Origin: Verrucomicrobiaceae bacterium E54 | Lineage (GTDB): Bacteria > Verrucomicrobiota > Verrucomicrobiia > Verrucomicrobiales > Akkermansiaceae | DNA: 64,000 bases | Assembly (NCBI GenBank): GCA_022548915.1 | Contig: JAKZES010000003.1 | Location: forward strand, 162,754-226,753 | Reading direction: 5' to 3' | Shown: in pieces, positions 42,943 through 51,906 of the stretch | How positions within the stretch are numbered: position 1 is the first letter of the stretch | Layout: every line of letters begins with the position of its first letter | Made by a program: the position numbers and the translations under genes | Notes under the pieces: model-generated | The model's input: only the letters and a program-made list of their open reading frames with translations | Database searches by the model: none | What the model was told of the DNA's origin: nothing

Positions 42943-42966
42943 CTTGGCAACTGGCTTGGCAACTGG
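42943..42966. repeat. Tandem 12-bp direct repeat next to the attachment site
   Basis: CTTGGCAACTGG occurs twice in direct succession (42943-42954 and 42955-42966), with partial matches on both sides. It lies between the integrase start and the tRNA fragment, where integrase arm-binding sites are expected. The role as arm sites is inferred from position only. Confidence 0.45.
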
Positions 42967-43035
42967 CAAGGAAATCCTTAGTGGGAGGTCCATAAATATC
43001 TGATAACCAGCGATTCTGCTCCAAATATTGTCTTT

Positions 43036-43080
43036 CTACGGATCAGGAGGTTTGGGGTTCGACTCCCTACGGGTGCGCCA
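43036..43080 (+). other. Attachment site: 3' fragment of tRNA-Arg(ACG)
   Basis: The stretch begins with an anticodon loop (CTACGGA, anticodon ACG) and continues with the 3' side of the anticodon stem, the T-arm (GGTTCGACTCC) and the 3' acceptor strand CGGGTGC, then G and CCA. The 5' half, whose acceptor strand would read GCACCCG, is absent, so this is not a functional tRNA. It is what remains at one end when an element integrates in a tRNA gene and rebuilds the gene at its other end. The integrase at its left side fits. The intact tRNA-Arg must lie to the left of the window. Confidence 0.8.
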
Positions 43081-43087
43081 CTTTTCG

Positions 43088-43122
43088 AAAAGCCCCGTGA
43101 CTCATCGAGTCACGGGGCTTTT
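43088..43122 (+). terminator. Rho-independent terminator of the original tRNA-Arg gene
   Basis: A perfect 16-bp stem (AAAAGCCCCGTGACTC at 43088-43103 and its complement at 43107-43122) closes a 3-nt loop, with the pairing ending in TTTT. It sits 7 nt after the CCA of the tRNA fragment, as expected if the native gene's downstream side is on the right. Confidence 0.85.
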
Positions 43123-43228
43123 CCATCCGTGTCCCAAAAAATGGCGACATGACGAACTCGACGAATCGGGTATTCTCGACGCCGTCAGCCGGGGTCGACT
43201 CCCGCGACACAGATTTCATGACAACATC

Positions 43229-43263
43229 GGGGGCCGCGTGAGTGCGCGGCCCCCACTTTTTTT
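43229..43263 (+). terminator. Strong rho-independent terminator after a tRNA-like scrap
   Basis: GGGGGCCGCG pairs with CGCGGCCCCC across a 6-nt loop (43229-43254) and is followed by AC and seven Ts (43257-43263), giving termination rightward. No gene on the + strand precedes it apart from a T-arm-like string near 43189-43206 (CCGGGGTCGACTCCCG), perhaps the decayed end of another tRNA. Confidence 0.75.
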
Positions 43264-43308
43264 GGCTCTCGGCCAGTTTTGCAACCTGTTGGCCATCCCG
43301 GCTTCGCT

Positions 43309-44163
43309 TCAGGAAGCAGGGGTCGTCTCGGATCGTGCCGCCGTGATGTAGGCGGCGATGATGTCCTTCTTCGAGAGGCTCATGAAGGTGGTGTTCAGGC
43401 CGTCAAGAAACGAAAAGTCGAGCACCTCGAACCGCTCCCGGACGCCGGAGACCTTGGCCTTGATGAACCAGTAGCTGCCGGCGTTGATGTCTCCGACGTC
43501 GCGAGGCACGAACTTGGCACCCACCTGGGGCAGTGCGAAGTCGTACTCGGCCCGTGCCCGGGCGAGCGCTTCAGGCGACGTCCGGGAGAGGTGGAAGTGC
43601 TTCATCTCGAAGTCCTCATGGCTCGTGGCGAGGACGATCTTGGATCGCGGATGGGCTTCCCGCTTCCAGATCTGGAAGACGGTCTTGACGGTCCTCTGCT
43701 CGCCGGAATCCCGCTCGAAGGTGTCGCAGTCGAACTGCTCCTGGAGATGAAAGTGCCCGGGTACCCGGTTCAGGAAGGTGTGCTTGCGGAACGAGCGGGG
43801 CAGGATGAAGGCGACGCAGTCGCTGAACGAGCAGGCGCGCTCGACGAAGCGGACCGCAAGGCCGGCCCGCGCTCCGAAAGGCGGGTTGCCCACGGTGAGG
43901 ATGGGACCGTGCAGCAGGGGGGGATTCCAGTCGAAGAAGTCCGCCCTGCCGATGCGCGGGTCCTTGGGGTCCAGGTCGATCGCCAGGGTCTTGTCGGGCG
44001 GCAGGTGATCGAGGAACGAACCCTTCCCGGCACTCGGCTCGAGGATGTAGTCGAACTCGTCGAAGGAGCAGTGCCGCAGAAGTGCATCGACACATTTTCC
44101 CGCGAGGGCCGCAGGCGTGTAGAACTGCTCTTCGGCGACGACTCTCTTCCTTCTCCTGGTCAC
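43309..44163 (-). CDS. DNA adenine-specific methyltransferase, type II-like
   Basis: This 284-aa enzyme has SAM motif I as ILEPSAGKGSFLDHLP (about residues 40-55) and catalytic motif IV as TVGNPPFGAR near 89-98, the NPPF form that methylates the exocyclic amino group of adenine. The N-terminus FYTPAALAGKCVDALL is a common entry in such enzymes. No target-recognition domain is obvious. It begins 3 nt after the end of the putative endonuclease gene, read in the same direction, in a typical restriction-modification layout. The pair lies between the element's attachment site and tRNA-Pro. The target sequence is not predictable by eye. Confidence 0.82.
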   Translation of the reverse strand: MTRRRKRVVAEEQFYTPAALAGKCVDALLRHCSFDEFDYILEPSAGKGSFLDHLPPDKTLAIDLDPKDPRIGRADFFDWNPPLLHGPILTVGNPPFGARAGLAVRFVERACSFSDCVAFILPRSFRKHTFLNRVPGHFHLQEQFDCDTFERDSGEQRTVKTVFQIWKREAHPRSKIVLATSHEDFEMKHFHLSRTSPEALARARAEYDFALPQVGAKFVPRDVGDINAGSYWFIKAKVSGVRERFEVLDFSFLDGLNTTFMSLSKKDIIAAYITAARSETTPAS

Positions 44164-44166
44164 GGG

Positions 44167-45246
44167 TCAGCTGGTGAGTTTGAACTGAATGGTGGCGTCC
44201 TTCCAGACGGCCAGCGTCAGGCCATCAAAGCCCAGCTTCCCGTTGGTCAGGAGAACCTTGATGATGGAAGACTGCTCTTTCGGCGTCAGCCGGAACTGGC
44301 AGCCTTCGACCAGCGTGGCCCGCAGCTTGCCATAAGCATCCGAGGTGAAGCTGTTGACGATCCGGGTGACCTCGCCGTCGTCGCCGGCGATGGCATTCAG
44401 GGTGAGGATGCTGTCATCCACTCCGAGCACGAACTCCGCCCCCTGCAGAAAGGTGTCCCACTCGATGAATCGCCCCACCCGGGAAAATCCGGTGTTGAAC
44501 ATGTTTGCATAGAGCCGGGCAAACTCGTGTTCGGGCGTGAAGCCGTGCTGCTTCTCGAAGTAGTCCCCCACCTGGGCCCGCCGCAAGGGGTTGTTCACCT
44601 TGCGGGTTCCGCGCTCCTTCTCGAAGGCGTCCAGGAAGGCCTTTCCTTCCGCCGAGTGATCGTAGAATTCCTCCGCCGTCGATTTGAACTGCTCCAGCAA
44701 CTCGATGAAATCGCGAGCATCCGGGCCGAACATGCGCAGGAAGTCCTCATCGGAGACCTCCGGGGCACCGAAGAACATCCGGGCGAGGCTCGCCCGCGCG
44801 CTCTTGCTGCCGAGGCTCGAGGTGGACGATCGATAGGCCTTGAGGCTGACGGGTAGCTTCAGCGTTCCCCGGTCTCCGTAGTCCAACCTGAGATCGATGT
44901 CCGAACTGCCGTTCTTGTTCGTGAGGTGGCCCGTCGGCGTGATGGTTGCGGAGGCGAGTCGGTGACCGGAGAGATCGGCCGGCAATCCGAGAAGCTCGGG
45001 CTCTTTCAGCAGTTTGCCGGCGAGGTATTCGCCGAGGGCGTTGCCCTGGTTGAGCGCCCGTTCGCGCTGGGTCTTCGAGAGGTCGCCGGCGACCCGGTCG
45101 ATGGCTTCCCGCACCTGCCGGGAAAGCGTTGCCCGCGAGGGCGCGCAGGCGACGCCCTGGTCCGACAGTTCGCGGTGCAGTGTTTCCGCACACTGGTACT
45201 CGGCCACCAGTCCGTTGCCCCCTTTCTGGAATAGCTTCTCCGCCAT
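44167..45246 (-). CDS. Putative restriction endonuclease partner, 359 aa
   Basis: No family is recognised. The middle has [29 protein letters not shown] written over about residues 143-171; the IDLRL...VSLKAY part fits the acidic-residue-then-(S/E)xK form of PD-(D/E)XK nucleases. The position, directly before an adenine methyltransferase, supports an endonuclease, but the evidence is mainly context. The ATG at 45246 is chosen; the frame runs on to 45504 only because it passes antisense through the tRNA-Pro gene. It could instead be a regulator or a methyl-dependent nuclease. Confidence 0.5.
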   Translation of the reverse strand: MAEKLFQKGGNGLVAEYQCAETLHRELSDQGVACAPSRATLSRQVREAIDRVAGDLSKTQRERALNQGNALGEYLAGKLLKEPELLGLPADLSGHRLASATITPTGHLTNKNGSSDIDLRLDYGDRGTLKLPVSLKAYRSSTSSLGSKSARASLARMFFGAPEVSDEDFLRMFGPDARDFIELLEQFKSTAEEFYDHSAEGKAFLDAFEKERGTRKVNNPLRRAQVGDYFEKQHGFTPEHEFARLYANMFNTGFSRVGRFIEWDTFLQGAEFVLGVDDSILTLNAIAGDDGEVTRIVNSFTSDAYGKLRATLVEGCQFRLTPKEQSSIIKVLLTNGKLGFDGLTLAVWKDATIQFKLTS

Positions 45247-45426
45247 GAATGCCTGCCGCTGCAGCCTAGGAAACCCGGGGTGGATCCGTGAAGCGGGATC
45301 TGGAGTGGAGTCGAAGGACGGTCCGGGGTGGGCGAAATCCGGGGTGGACGGACGATTTCGTCTTGCAGCCTGGGAGCAAATCGGAGAAAGAAGCCGCCCG
45401 CCCGGGCGCTGGGCGGTTTCAGATAT

Positions 45427-45503
45427 CGGGGTGTGGCGCAGCCTGGTAGCGCGCTTCGTTCGGGACGAAGAGGCCGTGGGTTCGAATCCCGCCACCCCGA
45501 CCA
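45427..45503 (+). tRNA. tRNA-Pro, anticodon CGG
   Basis: A full cloverleaf is present. The acceptor strands CGGGGTG and CACCCCG pair; the D-arm region has GCAGCCTGGTAGCGC; the anticodon stem CTTCG/CGAAG encloses loop TTCGGGA (anticodon CGG, reading CCG); the T-arm is GTGGG-TTCGAAT-CCCGC. It ends with A and an encoded CCA at 45501-45503. It marks resident chromosome and lies just right of the methyltransferase/endonuclease pair. Confidence 0.93.
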
Positions 45504-45627
45504 TTCTTCGCTTTCGCGTTCGCGAAAGCTACGAATGGCAGGCCAGGCTTGGCGGCTGTCGCCGCAGGTTGGGGATGGTTGTGTCCTTGGCTCCTCCAGC
45601 GGCGTATCGGTCTGACCTGCGGCCAGA

Positions 45628-45653
45628 TGCATTTCTCACCCGTGAGAAATGCA
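45628..45653. repeat. Palindrome in the 3' region of the 242-aa gene
   Basis: TGCATTTCTCAC pairs perfectly with GTGAGAAATGCA around a central CC (45628-45653). It lies 17 bp beyond the end of the leftward gene at 45671 and could end its transcript, though no T-run is present on that side. Confidence 0.5.
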
Positions 45654-45670
45654 GGCTCGCCGTCCTCCGG

Positions 45671-46399
45671 TCACTCCGGCGTCTCGATGGGCAGCGGGAA
45701 CAGGATCTTGTGCTTCTTGATCTGCCCGGGACGGGAACCTCCGTTGAAGACGAAGATGTTCCGGCGGGTGGGCCGCAGCACCACGGTCGAGCCGCTGATT
45801 ATTTTCCACTCTTTCCTGGCCGCGTGATAGAACTCGTAGAGCACGGCAATGTTGGTCGGCTTGGTGAGGGCGGGCGCCTTATAGATGTCGGCGTGTTTTG
45901 GAGGAAGGTTCACAGTATCCTTGCCCAGTCTCACACGGACGTGTTCGCGGCTTAGGTTAATGTAGAGCCGGTCTCCGCCCTTGAATTTTGCCAGATTCTG
46001 GACCTTGGCGGTGAAGATGAGGTCGTCCTTAGGCTCCGGGAGGGGCACCAGAATGATCAGGGCTTCACGCACACCTTCGGGAACCTGTGCCTCGGCAAGG
46101 ATGCGGAACTGAGCTTTCTCAGGATCACTCGGATCCGGGTCCTCGGCGACGAGGCGGAGCATGCCGTCTTTGGGGATCTTCACCGGGTCGCTCGCCATGT
46201 AGCGGGGGATCTCGAGTTCGGTGATGGTCTCGCCGGCGAGGATCTTGGTGGGGTTTTCGAAATCCTTTGGCAGGGAGGTGCAGGCAAACCACGCGGACCG
46301 GCCGGGCTTGCGTCGACCCTCACCGCCCCGGTCGTCCTGGGCGGCCAGCGGCAGGATCGCCGTGGACAGGAGGCAAAGGCAGGCGAAGACTCGTCTCAT
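45671..46399 (-). CDS. Exported hypothetical protein, 242 aa
   Basis: A signal peptide (RRVFACLCLLSTAILPLAAQ, residues 2-21, cut near AAQ) is followed by a Gly/Arg-rich linker and a beta-rich domain with ITELEIPRYMASDPVKIPKDG and EALIILVPLPEPKD. It resembles exported proteins found beside Verru_Chthon-type pseudopilin genes in Verrucomicrobia, but I cannot name the family. It starts 29 nt after the end of the large Verru_Chthon gene in the same direction, so the two are probably co-transcribed. Its role in the envelope is unknown. Confidence 0.7.
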   Translation of the reverse strand: MRRVFACLCLLSTAILPLAAQDDRGGEGRRKPGRSAWFACTSLPKDFENPTKILAGETITELEIPRYMASDPVKIPKDGMLRLVAEDPDPSDPEKAQFRILAEAQVPEGVREALIILVPLPEPKDDLIFTAKVQNLAKFKGGDRLYINLSREHVRVRLGKDTVNLPPKHADIYKAPALTKPTNIAVLYEFYHAARKEWKIISGSTVVLRPTRRNIFVFNGGSRPGQIKKHKILFPLPIETPE

Positions 46400-46428
46400 G
46401 CTGATGGCGGCGAACACGTGGCGGGAGT

Positions 46429-49400
46429 CTAGACCTCAGAGGCGTTCAGCCAACGAAAACCCTCGATTTCGAACCTCCGTCCGAAGCGGCGGTTCACCGG
46501 GGTCAGGTCGCTGTCGTCGAGGTCCGAGAAATTGCCGTCGGCGTCGATCCGGCGGGCGGGGACTTCGGGGCCGTTGGCGGGGTCGCTGTATTCCGGAATG
46601 CGCTGGACGATCGCCTCGCACCACGCGCGGGCAATCACCTCGCCATTCTCGTCGACCGATTCTCCGTAGGCCCGGATGCGGAAGGTGTCGTCGCGCACCG
46701 AGAGGGTGTTGGCGATCGGCTTGAGCAGGTCGGACTGGATGACGTATCCCGGAATGCCGGCGAAGCGGGAGCCCACGGCGGCCTCGGGCGTCTGGAACTC
46801 GTGATTTCCAAGATCAGCATCATCGAGCATGTAATCGGAGCTGCTCTTGAAGTCATAGTTGATGGATCCGGATTCGGGGTTGTCGTCGTCGTAGTCGATG
46901 GCCGCCTGCAGGGCTCCCATGATGCCCAGATCGTCGTTGGAAAGCCGGCGGTTGATGAACTCGGAAAAGTTCAGGAAGGGCCCGCGTCGCTTGACCTGCT
47001 TGACGCATTCCTCGGCGAGCTTGCGCAACTGGTCGTCGTCGAGGAACCGCACGCCGGACCAAGCCTTCATGCCGTCGTCCCGGTCGATTCCGGATGTGGG
47101 GTCGATCCCTTCCTGGTCGGTGGTGGCGGTGTTGAAGCGCGAGAGGGCGATGCGCTTGCCGGACGGAACCTCGACCGTCTTCAGATTGCCGTTCTGATCG
47201 CGATAGACGACCTGGCGCTCCCGGATGCCGGCGAAGAGGGCGTGCCAGGCGTCCACCGAGGTGCTGTTGACGTTGAATATGCCGTCGACCATCAGGTGGG
47301 CGGCTGCCTTCAGGTAGCCATCCTCGGCTTCCAGGTCGGCCTTCACATCACTGACCGGTCGCCCGCCGAGATGGGGGAGGTAGCGCGAGTTCGCCAAGGG
47401 TTCACCGTTGACGAGTTTCTCCAGATTGGCATCGAGGCTGGCCCCGGCGGATGCCCCGGGGCGGGTCTGATCCGCCAGCGACGAGACGAAGTAGTCGTCC
47501 CAAAGGGCGTCGTTGAGCAGCAGGACATGATCCCAGTAATCGCAGTAGGCCTGGGTGTCGGTTGCCGCATGGCCCGCGGCAACATCCTCCTCGTTCAACA
47601 TCTCCATGCTGATGGAGTTGTTGAAAAATCGGTAGACTTCAGTCCTGCCGATCATGGGATGGAGAAATGAATTGCCAATCCCCGGGCCTGTAATGCCACT
47701 TTGGTATGCGTTAGCCTTCGATTCGGCACCGTACAGTGAGTTGCCGGTCGTATTCGAGCCGGCGGGTGACCAACTTCTGCCCCACCTCGAGTTTAGGACA
47801 TCAGGGTTGGTCCACCCCGGGTTCACCCGCATGCCCGAAAAGCCGGCCAGATTGCCGATGGGGGCGGTGGGGAGTTCCAATGCAGGAGCGGCCGTAATAG
47901 GTAGCTCAGGTCCCATTAACGCACTCTCTCCGACATTGGGAACAATGTCATCAAAGTCCAAACCCGCTCCCGCTATTGGTCCAAACCTGAACTCGTAGGG
48001 GCAATCGATTCTCTGGGTATGGGCAATCTTTGGATCTTCCGACATGTAGAGCCCTTTCACGAAGTAATACGGGGGCGCCTGTATCCAGTTTCGGCAACGC
48101 CAGTCCTGTTCCCAGCTGATTGTCGGATAAGAATGGTCGCGGAGTCCCTTGAGTACCAACTGGAAGTAACCAACCTCAAGTGGTTCACTATCACTCAAGA
48201 GAAAGCGGTCTCCTCCCTGCGGCGAGATGAGTGTCCCGTACTGTTGTGTGTTGAACCAGTCGACGTGTTGATTCAACGGCAAGTTAGACCGACTACTACT
48301 ATCGTTAGGATTGCGAGCTGGAAGCCACCGGAATTCAGCGACAAACGATGCCGGAGTATTCCCCTTTCTCGTATTCCATCGATAGTAAGTGCCCCATCCT
48401 ATGTGGAATTCACACCTCGGCGGCTCTTGGTTAATTCTGGCTGTTGCATCAAGGCCCCGATCAGCGCCACCGAGTAATGAAGGATCAAAGCCGGGATGAT
48501 AGATTATGGAATCTTGTAGCTCGCCGATCCGGAGCGGTGAAAAAATCCTGAACTGACCCGGTTTGAAGACGATGTCATCGCGCACGTCTGACATTTCGGG
48601 CCCGTGGTGTGAACTGAATGGGCCTTTATACTGACTCCAATTGATTTGGGTCTTGGGGTCCTGCGTTCCATCCGGTCGGTAGATCATCGCCTCCAGAGGC
48701 TGAACTTCCGACAGCCCATCCCTCGTCATAAACGCCTTATCCGGGACCCTTAACTCCACATTGTATGGGTTCCATAGCACATAAACAGGCGCGGCAAGCG
48801 ACTCCAGATTGCGTTCGGTTGCATTACGCGAGTTAGGAGTAGTTCTAAGTTTGAGGATGTAGGTAATATGAGTGACAATAGGGAACCGGGGGTAGGAGTC
48901 CTGACCGTCCCAATCCGAGGCCCTGGTGCTGAAGTTGCAGTCCGCCCATGGTAAGGCACCGCTCCACCTCAGTGCCGGGGCACCGTCTGTATTTGGACTG
49001 CTTGGCGTTCCGTAGGGATATCCTGGAGCCAGCGCATCGCTGTCCTGCCGGTACATCCGGTAGAAATGCCGCATCCTCGGCCACGGGGCGAAGTGTCTCG
49101 CGGGAAGCACCGCCTTGCCGGCGATCTCGGGGCTCATCGGGCGGATCGATGGCTCGCGGATGTCGCCCGGATCGAATCGGTAGGGCTCGGGCAGCTCGGA
49201 CTTGTCCTTCTCGAAGAGCAGGCTCAGATCCTTCTTCAGGTGGCCGGTGCGAACGCTGGCCAACACGCCACGGCTTGCCGGGGTGAGGTCGAAGAAGTGC
49301 CGGTCCACCGAGTCGGCATCGATTCCGGCCGGGCGGAGCGTCTGGCGCGTGGCGAGCTTTTCGCTGAGGCTGCCGTCGGCATCGAGGCCGCCGAAGCCGG

Positions 49401-50151
49401 GCAGGACGCCGATGCCGACTTCGGCCGTGTCGCCCTGGGAAACCTCCCAGTCGGTGGCCGCGAGGTTACGCGGTTGCTTGGCCTTGTCGATGCGCGCCTT
49501 GTGGTTTTCCGGGCCGATCCACCACGCCTGGCGCCCGGTGTCTCCGATGCGCGTCAGGTAGGCACGCGTGACCCGGTCCGGATGGCTTTGGGCGGAGTCG
49601 CCCAGTGAGCCGGCGCCGACCAGAATCACGGAATTCGATTCGTCCAAGGTACCCGAGCGGAGGGGTGCGCTGACGTCATTCCGGGCAGCCTCCGGAAGCG
49701 AGACCAGCCAGCGGCGGAACATGGCCTCCCGGCGGGGCGTGTAGGTGTCCTGGATCTGCAGCGTGCTGCGTCCGGGTGGTGTGTAGTCGGCATTCAGCCA
49801 GCCGCCCCACGAATCGTAGCTTGCCAGCCATCGGGACTGGTTCACGCCATCGATCTTCTCGCTGGCTTCGGTTTGATCGAAAATCGCCGCTTCGGCGCTG
49901 ACCCGCATGTCCGGCCCCATCTCCTTCTGCAGCTCGCCGACGGCAATGATCAGTGCCAGCCGCGCGTTGGCGCGGGCTTCCGCCATCGCGCCGCCGGTAT
50001 CGGTCGAGCGCAGGGCGATGGTGCTCAGACTCAACAGTCCCACGGCAAGCAGGGCGAGAAGGACCATCATCGAAAGGGTCACCACCAGAGCGAAGCCCCG
50101 CTTCCGGAGAAGGGAGGGCGGCCGCCTTCCATGGATTTCGCGAGTATTCAT
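46429..50151 (-). CDS. Verru_Chthon cassette protein A (pseudopilin-like), 1240 aa
   Basis: The N-terminus has a prepilin-like signal: basic residues, then KRGFALVVTLSMMVLLALLAVGLLSLS (about residues 18-44 in part), the type IV pseudopilin helix. A very long periplasmic or extracellular domain follows, with conserved features such as ELQKEMGPDMR and a C-terminal FEIEGFRWLNASEV ending. This is the layout of Verru_Chthon cassette protein A, which is restricted to Verrucomicrobia; its function is unknown. The ATG at 50151 starts MNTREIHGRR; the frame opens upstream without a start signal. Its presence is the best taxonomic marker in the window. The gene at 45671 follows downstream. Confidence 0.85.
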   Translation of the reverse strand: MNTREIHGRRPPSLLRKRGFALVVTLSMMVLLALLAVGLLSLSTIALRSTDTGGAMAEARANARLALIIAVGELQKEMGPDMRVSAEAAIFDQTEASEKIDGVNQSRWLASYDSWGGWLNADYTPPGRSTLQIQDTYTPRREAMFRRWLVSLPEAARNDVSAPLRSGTLDESNSVILVGAGSLGDSAQSHPDRVTRAYLTRIGDTGRQAWWIGPENHKARIDKAKQPRNLAATDWEVSQGDTAEVGIGVLPGFGGLDADGSLSEKLATRQTLRPAGIDADSVDRHFFDLTPASRGVLASVRTGHLKKDLSLLFEKDKSELPEPYRFDPGDIREPSIRPMSPEIAGKAVLPARHFAPWPRMRHFYRMYRQDSDALAPGYPYGTPSSPNTDGAPALRWSGALPWADCNFSTRASDWDGQDSYPRFPIVTHITYILKLRTTPNSRNATERNLESLAAPVYVLWNPYNVELRVPDKAFMTRDGLSEVQPLEAMIYRPDGTQDPKTQINWSQYKGPFSSHHGPEMSDVRDDIVFKPGQFRIFSPLRIGELQDSIIYHPGFDPSLLGGADRGLDATARINQEPPRCEFHIGWGTYYRWNTRKGNTPASFVAEFRWLPARNPNDSSSRSNLPLNQHVDWFNTQQYGTLISPQGGDRFLLSDSEPLEVGYFQLVLKGLRDHSYPTISWEQDWRCRNWIQAPPYYFVKGLYMSEDPKIAHTQRIDCPYEFRFGPIAGAGLDFDDIVPNVGESALMGPELPITAAPALELPTAPIGNLAGFSGMRVNPGWTNPDVLNSRWGRSWSPAGSNTTGNSLYGAESKANAYQSGITGPGIGNSFLHPMIGRTEVYRFFNNSISMEMLNEEDVAAGHAATDTQAYCDYWDHVLLLNDALWDDYFVSSLADQTRPGASAGASLDANLEKLVNGEPLANSRYLPHLGGRPVSDVKADLEAEDGYLKAAAHLMVDGIFNVNSTSVDAWHALFAGIRERQVVYRDQNGNLKTVEVPSGKRIALSRFNTATTDQEGIDPTSGIDRDDGMKAWSGVRFLDDDQLRKLAEECVKQVKRRGPFLNFSEFINRRLSNDDLGIMGALQAAIDYDDDNPESGSINYDFKSSSDYMLDDADLGNHEFQTPEAAVGSRFAGIPGYVIQSDLLKPIANTLSVRDDTFRIRAYGESVDENGEVIARAWCEAIVQRIPEYSDPANGPEVPARRIDADGNFSDLDDSDLTPVNRRFGRRFEIEGFRWLNASEV

Positions 50152-50510
50152 GTTGTAATTACTTGGAAACCTTCGTGAAACACCGACCAAATGTCCATCG
50201 AAACCTTTCTGGCACGAGAAAATTCCCTCCACCGAACCGTACCGTTTTTCATGAAGTTTGTGCCACAAGAGGGTCTCGGACCGAGCGATATCAAGGTTTT
50301 GGCTCGTTTTGATCCTCCGGTTCGGCCTTGCCAGTGCCGGTTTTCCCGCGTAATGGCTCCGCCGCCCGGAGAGTTTCCGGGGCAAGCGGGTTTGTTCAAA
50401 CCCATCCGTGTCCGGCCTTCATCGATGAGAGGAAAGGGTAGCGGTTCATCCAACCACCCTTCATCGATTCCGCCCGAGCCATCTTTCGGCAGACGGGCAA
50501 GACTGACCAC
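50152..50510. other. Divergent promoter region
   Basis: About 360 bp between the leftward Verru_Chthon gene and the rightward helicase gene. No frame or RNA structure is supported. RNA helicase genes often have long 5' untranslated regions, so part of this may be transcribed. Confidence 0.4.
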
Positions 50511-51767
50511 ATGACTCCGAATACCTTCGAGGCGCTGCCGTTGGCGGCGCCCCTCCAACGCGCGCTCACCGAGCGCAACTACACGACGCCCTCGCCGATC
50601 CAGGCGCAGGCGATTCCGCATCTACTGAATGGCCGCGACCTGCTGGGTTGCGCCCAGACCGGCACCGGCAAGACGGCGGCCTTTTCGCTGCCGATCCTCG
50701 ATGCGCTCCACCGCGACCCGCGCCGGGTGCAGCGGAAGACCGCCCGGGTGCTGGTGCTCACGCCCACGCGCGAGCTCGCCAGCCAGGTGGGCAAGAGCCT
50801 CGAAACCTACGGCGCCCACCTGAAGATCCGCCATGCGCTGGTCTATGGCGGCGTCGGTCAGCGTCCGCAGGAGAATGCAATGCGCAACGGTGTCGAGGTG
50901 CTGGTGGCCTGTCCGGGCCGCCTGCTGGACCTCGTGAACCAGGGCTTCATCGATCTCGGCTCGGTCGAGTTCTTCGTCCTCGATGAAGTCGACCGGATGC
51001 TCGACATGGGCTTCCAGCGGGACGTCCAGAAGATCGTCTCCATGCTGCCGAGGAAGCGTCAGTCGCTGTTCTTTTCCGCCACGCTCGCCGACCCGATCGT
51101 CAAGCTGGCCCACGAGATCCTGAGGGATCCGGTGACGGTGAGCATCGAGCCCGAAGTGACCACCGCCGAGAAGGTCGAGCAGCGCGTCTGCATGATCGAA
51201 AAGGAGAACAAGCGGGCACTGCTGCTTGAGCGTCTGAAGGCCCAGGGCGACGGTGAGCTGGCGATCGTCTTTTCCCGCACCAAGCACGGCGCCAACAAGC
51301 TGGCGAAGCAACTTTCCAAGGAGGGGGTTTGCGCCGAGGCGATCCATGGCAACCGCTCGCAGGCGCAGCGTGACCGCACGCTCGACAAGTTCCGGGCAGG
51401 CCGTCTGCCGGTGCTGGTGGCGACCGACGTCGCGGCGCGCGGGGTCGATGTGAAGGCGGTGACCCTGGTGGTGAATTTCGATCTTCCCAACGAGCCCGAG
51501 GCTTATGTCCACCGGATCGGACGCACCGGGCGGGCCGGCGCCACCGGCCATGCGGTGTCTTTCTGTTCGCCGGACGAGCGCGAGTATCTTCGCGACATCG
51601 AGAAGCTCATCCGCAATGAAATTGCCGTGGATGCGGATCACGACTGGCATCTCGAAGGCCTGGAGAAGCTCCAGGTGCGCCCGCAGGGAAGGAACGGGGT
51701 GCGCAAGGATGGCCCGAAGCCGAATGGCGCGCGTCGTCGCCGTCGTCGGCGTCCGGCAAGGGTCTGA
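50511..51767 (+). CDS. DEAD-box RNA helicase, RhlE-like, with DEVD in motif II
   Basis: All core motifs are present: the Q motif (PSPIQAQAIPHL), Walker A AQTGTGKT at about residues 47-54, PTREL, SAT near 189, VATDVAARGVDV, and HRIGRTGRAG near 341. Motif II reads VLDEVDRMLDMGF, i.e. DEVD in place of DEAD, which is rare. The C-terminal tail is short and very basic (GARRRRRRRPARV), as in RhlE-type helicases that bind RNA non-specifically. The protein unwinds RNA during ribosome assembly or mRNA turnover. It is 418 aa, a monocistronic gene with a palindromic repeat downstream. Confidence 0.9.
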   Translation: MTPNTFEALPLAAPLQRALTERNYTTPSPIQAQAIPHLLNGRDLLGCAQTGTGKTAAFSLPILDALHRDPRRVQRKTARVLVLTPTRELASQVGKSLETYGAHLKIRHALVYGGVGQRPQENAMRNGVEVLVACPGRLLDLVNQGFIDLGSVEFFVLDEVDRMLDMGFQRDVQKIVSMLPRKRQSLFFSATLADPIVKLAHEILRDPVTVSIEPEVTTAEKVEQRVCMIEKENKRALLLERLKAQGDGELAIVFSRTKHGANKLAKQLSKEGVCAEAIHGNRSQAQRDRTLDKFRAGRLPVLVATDVAARGVDVKAVTLVVNFDLPNEPEAYVHRIGRTGRAGATGHAVSFCSPDEREYLRDIEKLIRNEIAVDADHDWHLEGLEKLQVRPQGRNGVRKDGPKPNGARRRRRRRPARV

Positions 51768-51906
51768 TGGCACCGCTTGGAGAGGCGGCAAGGCAGAGCG
51801 GTTGGGGTGACCGCGATGCGGTGGTCTGCGGCCGGACGTGTCGGTCCCGATGTCCCTCCCGTATTTCCGGCTTCAGGTCTTCGGTAAGTAGGGCGGTCGG
51901 AAAATC

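Noticed and set aside
43036..43080. A functional tRNA-Arg gene
   Set aside because: Only the half from the anticodon loop to CCA is present; the sequence to the left does not pair with the acceptor or anticodon stems.
45247..45504. N-terminal extension of the endonuclease-like protein beginning [12 protein letters not shown]
   Set aside because: This peptide is the known artefact of translating the antisense strand of a tRNA gene; the tRNA-Pro here is intact.
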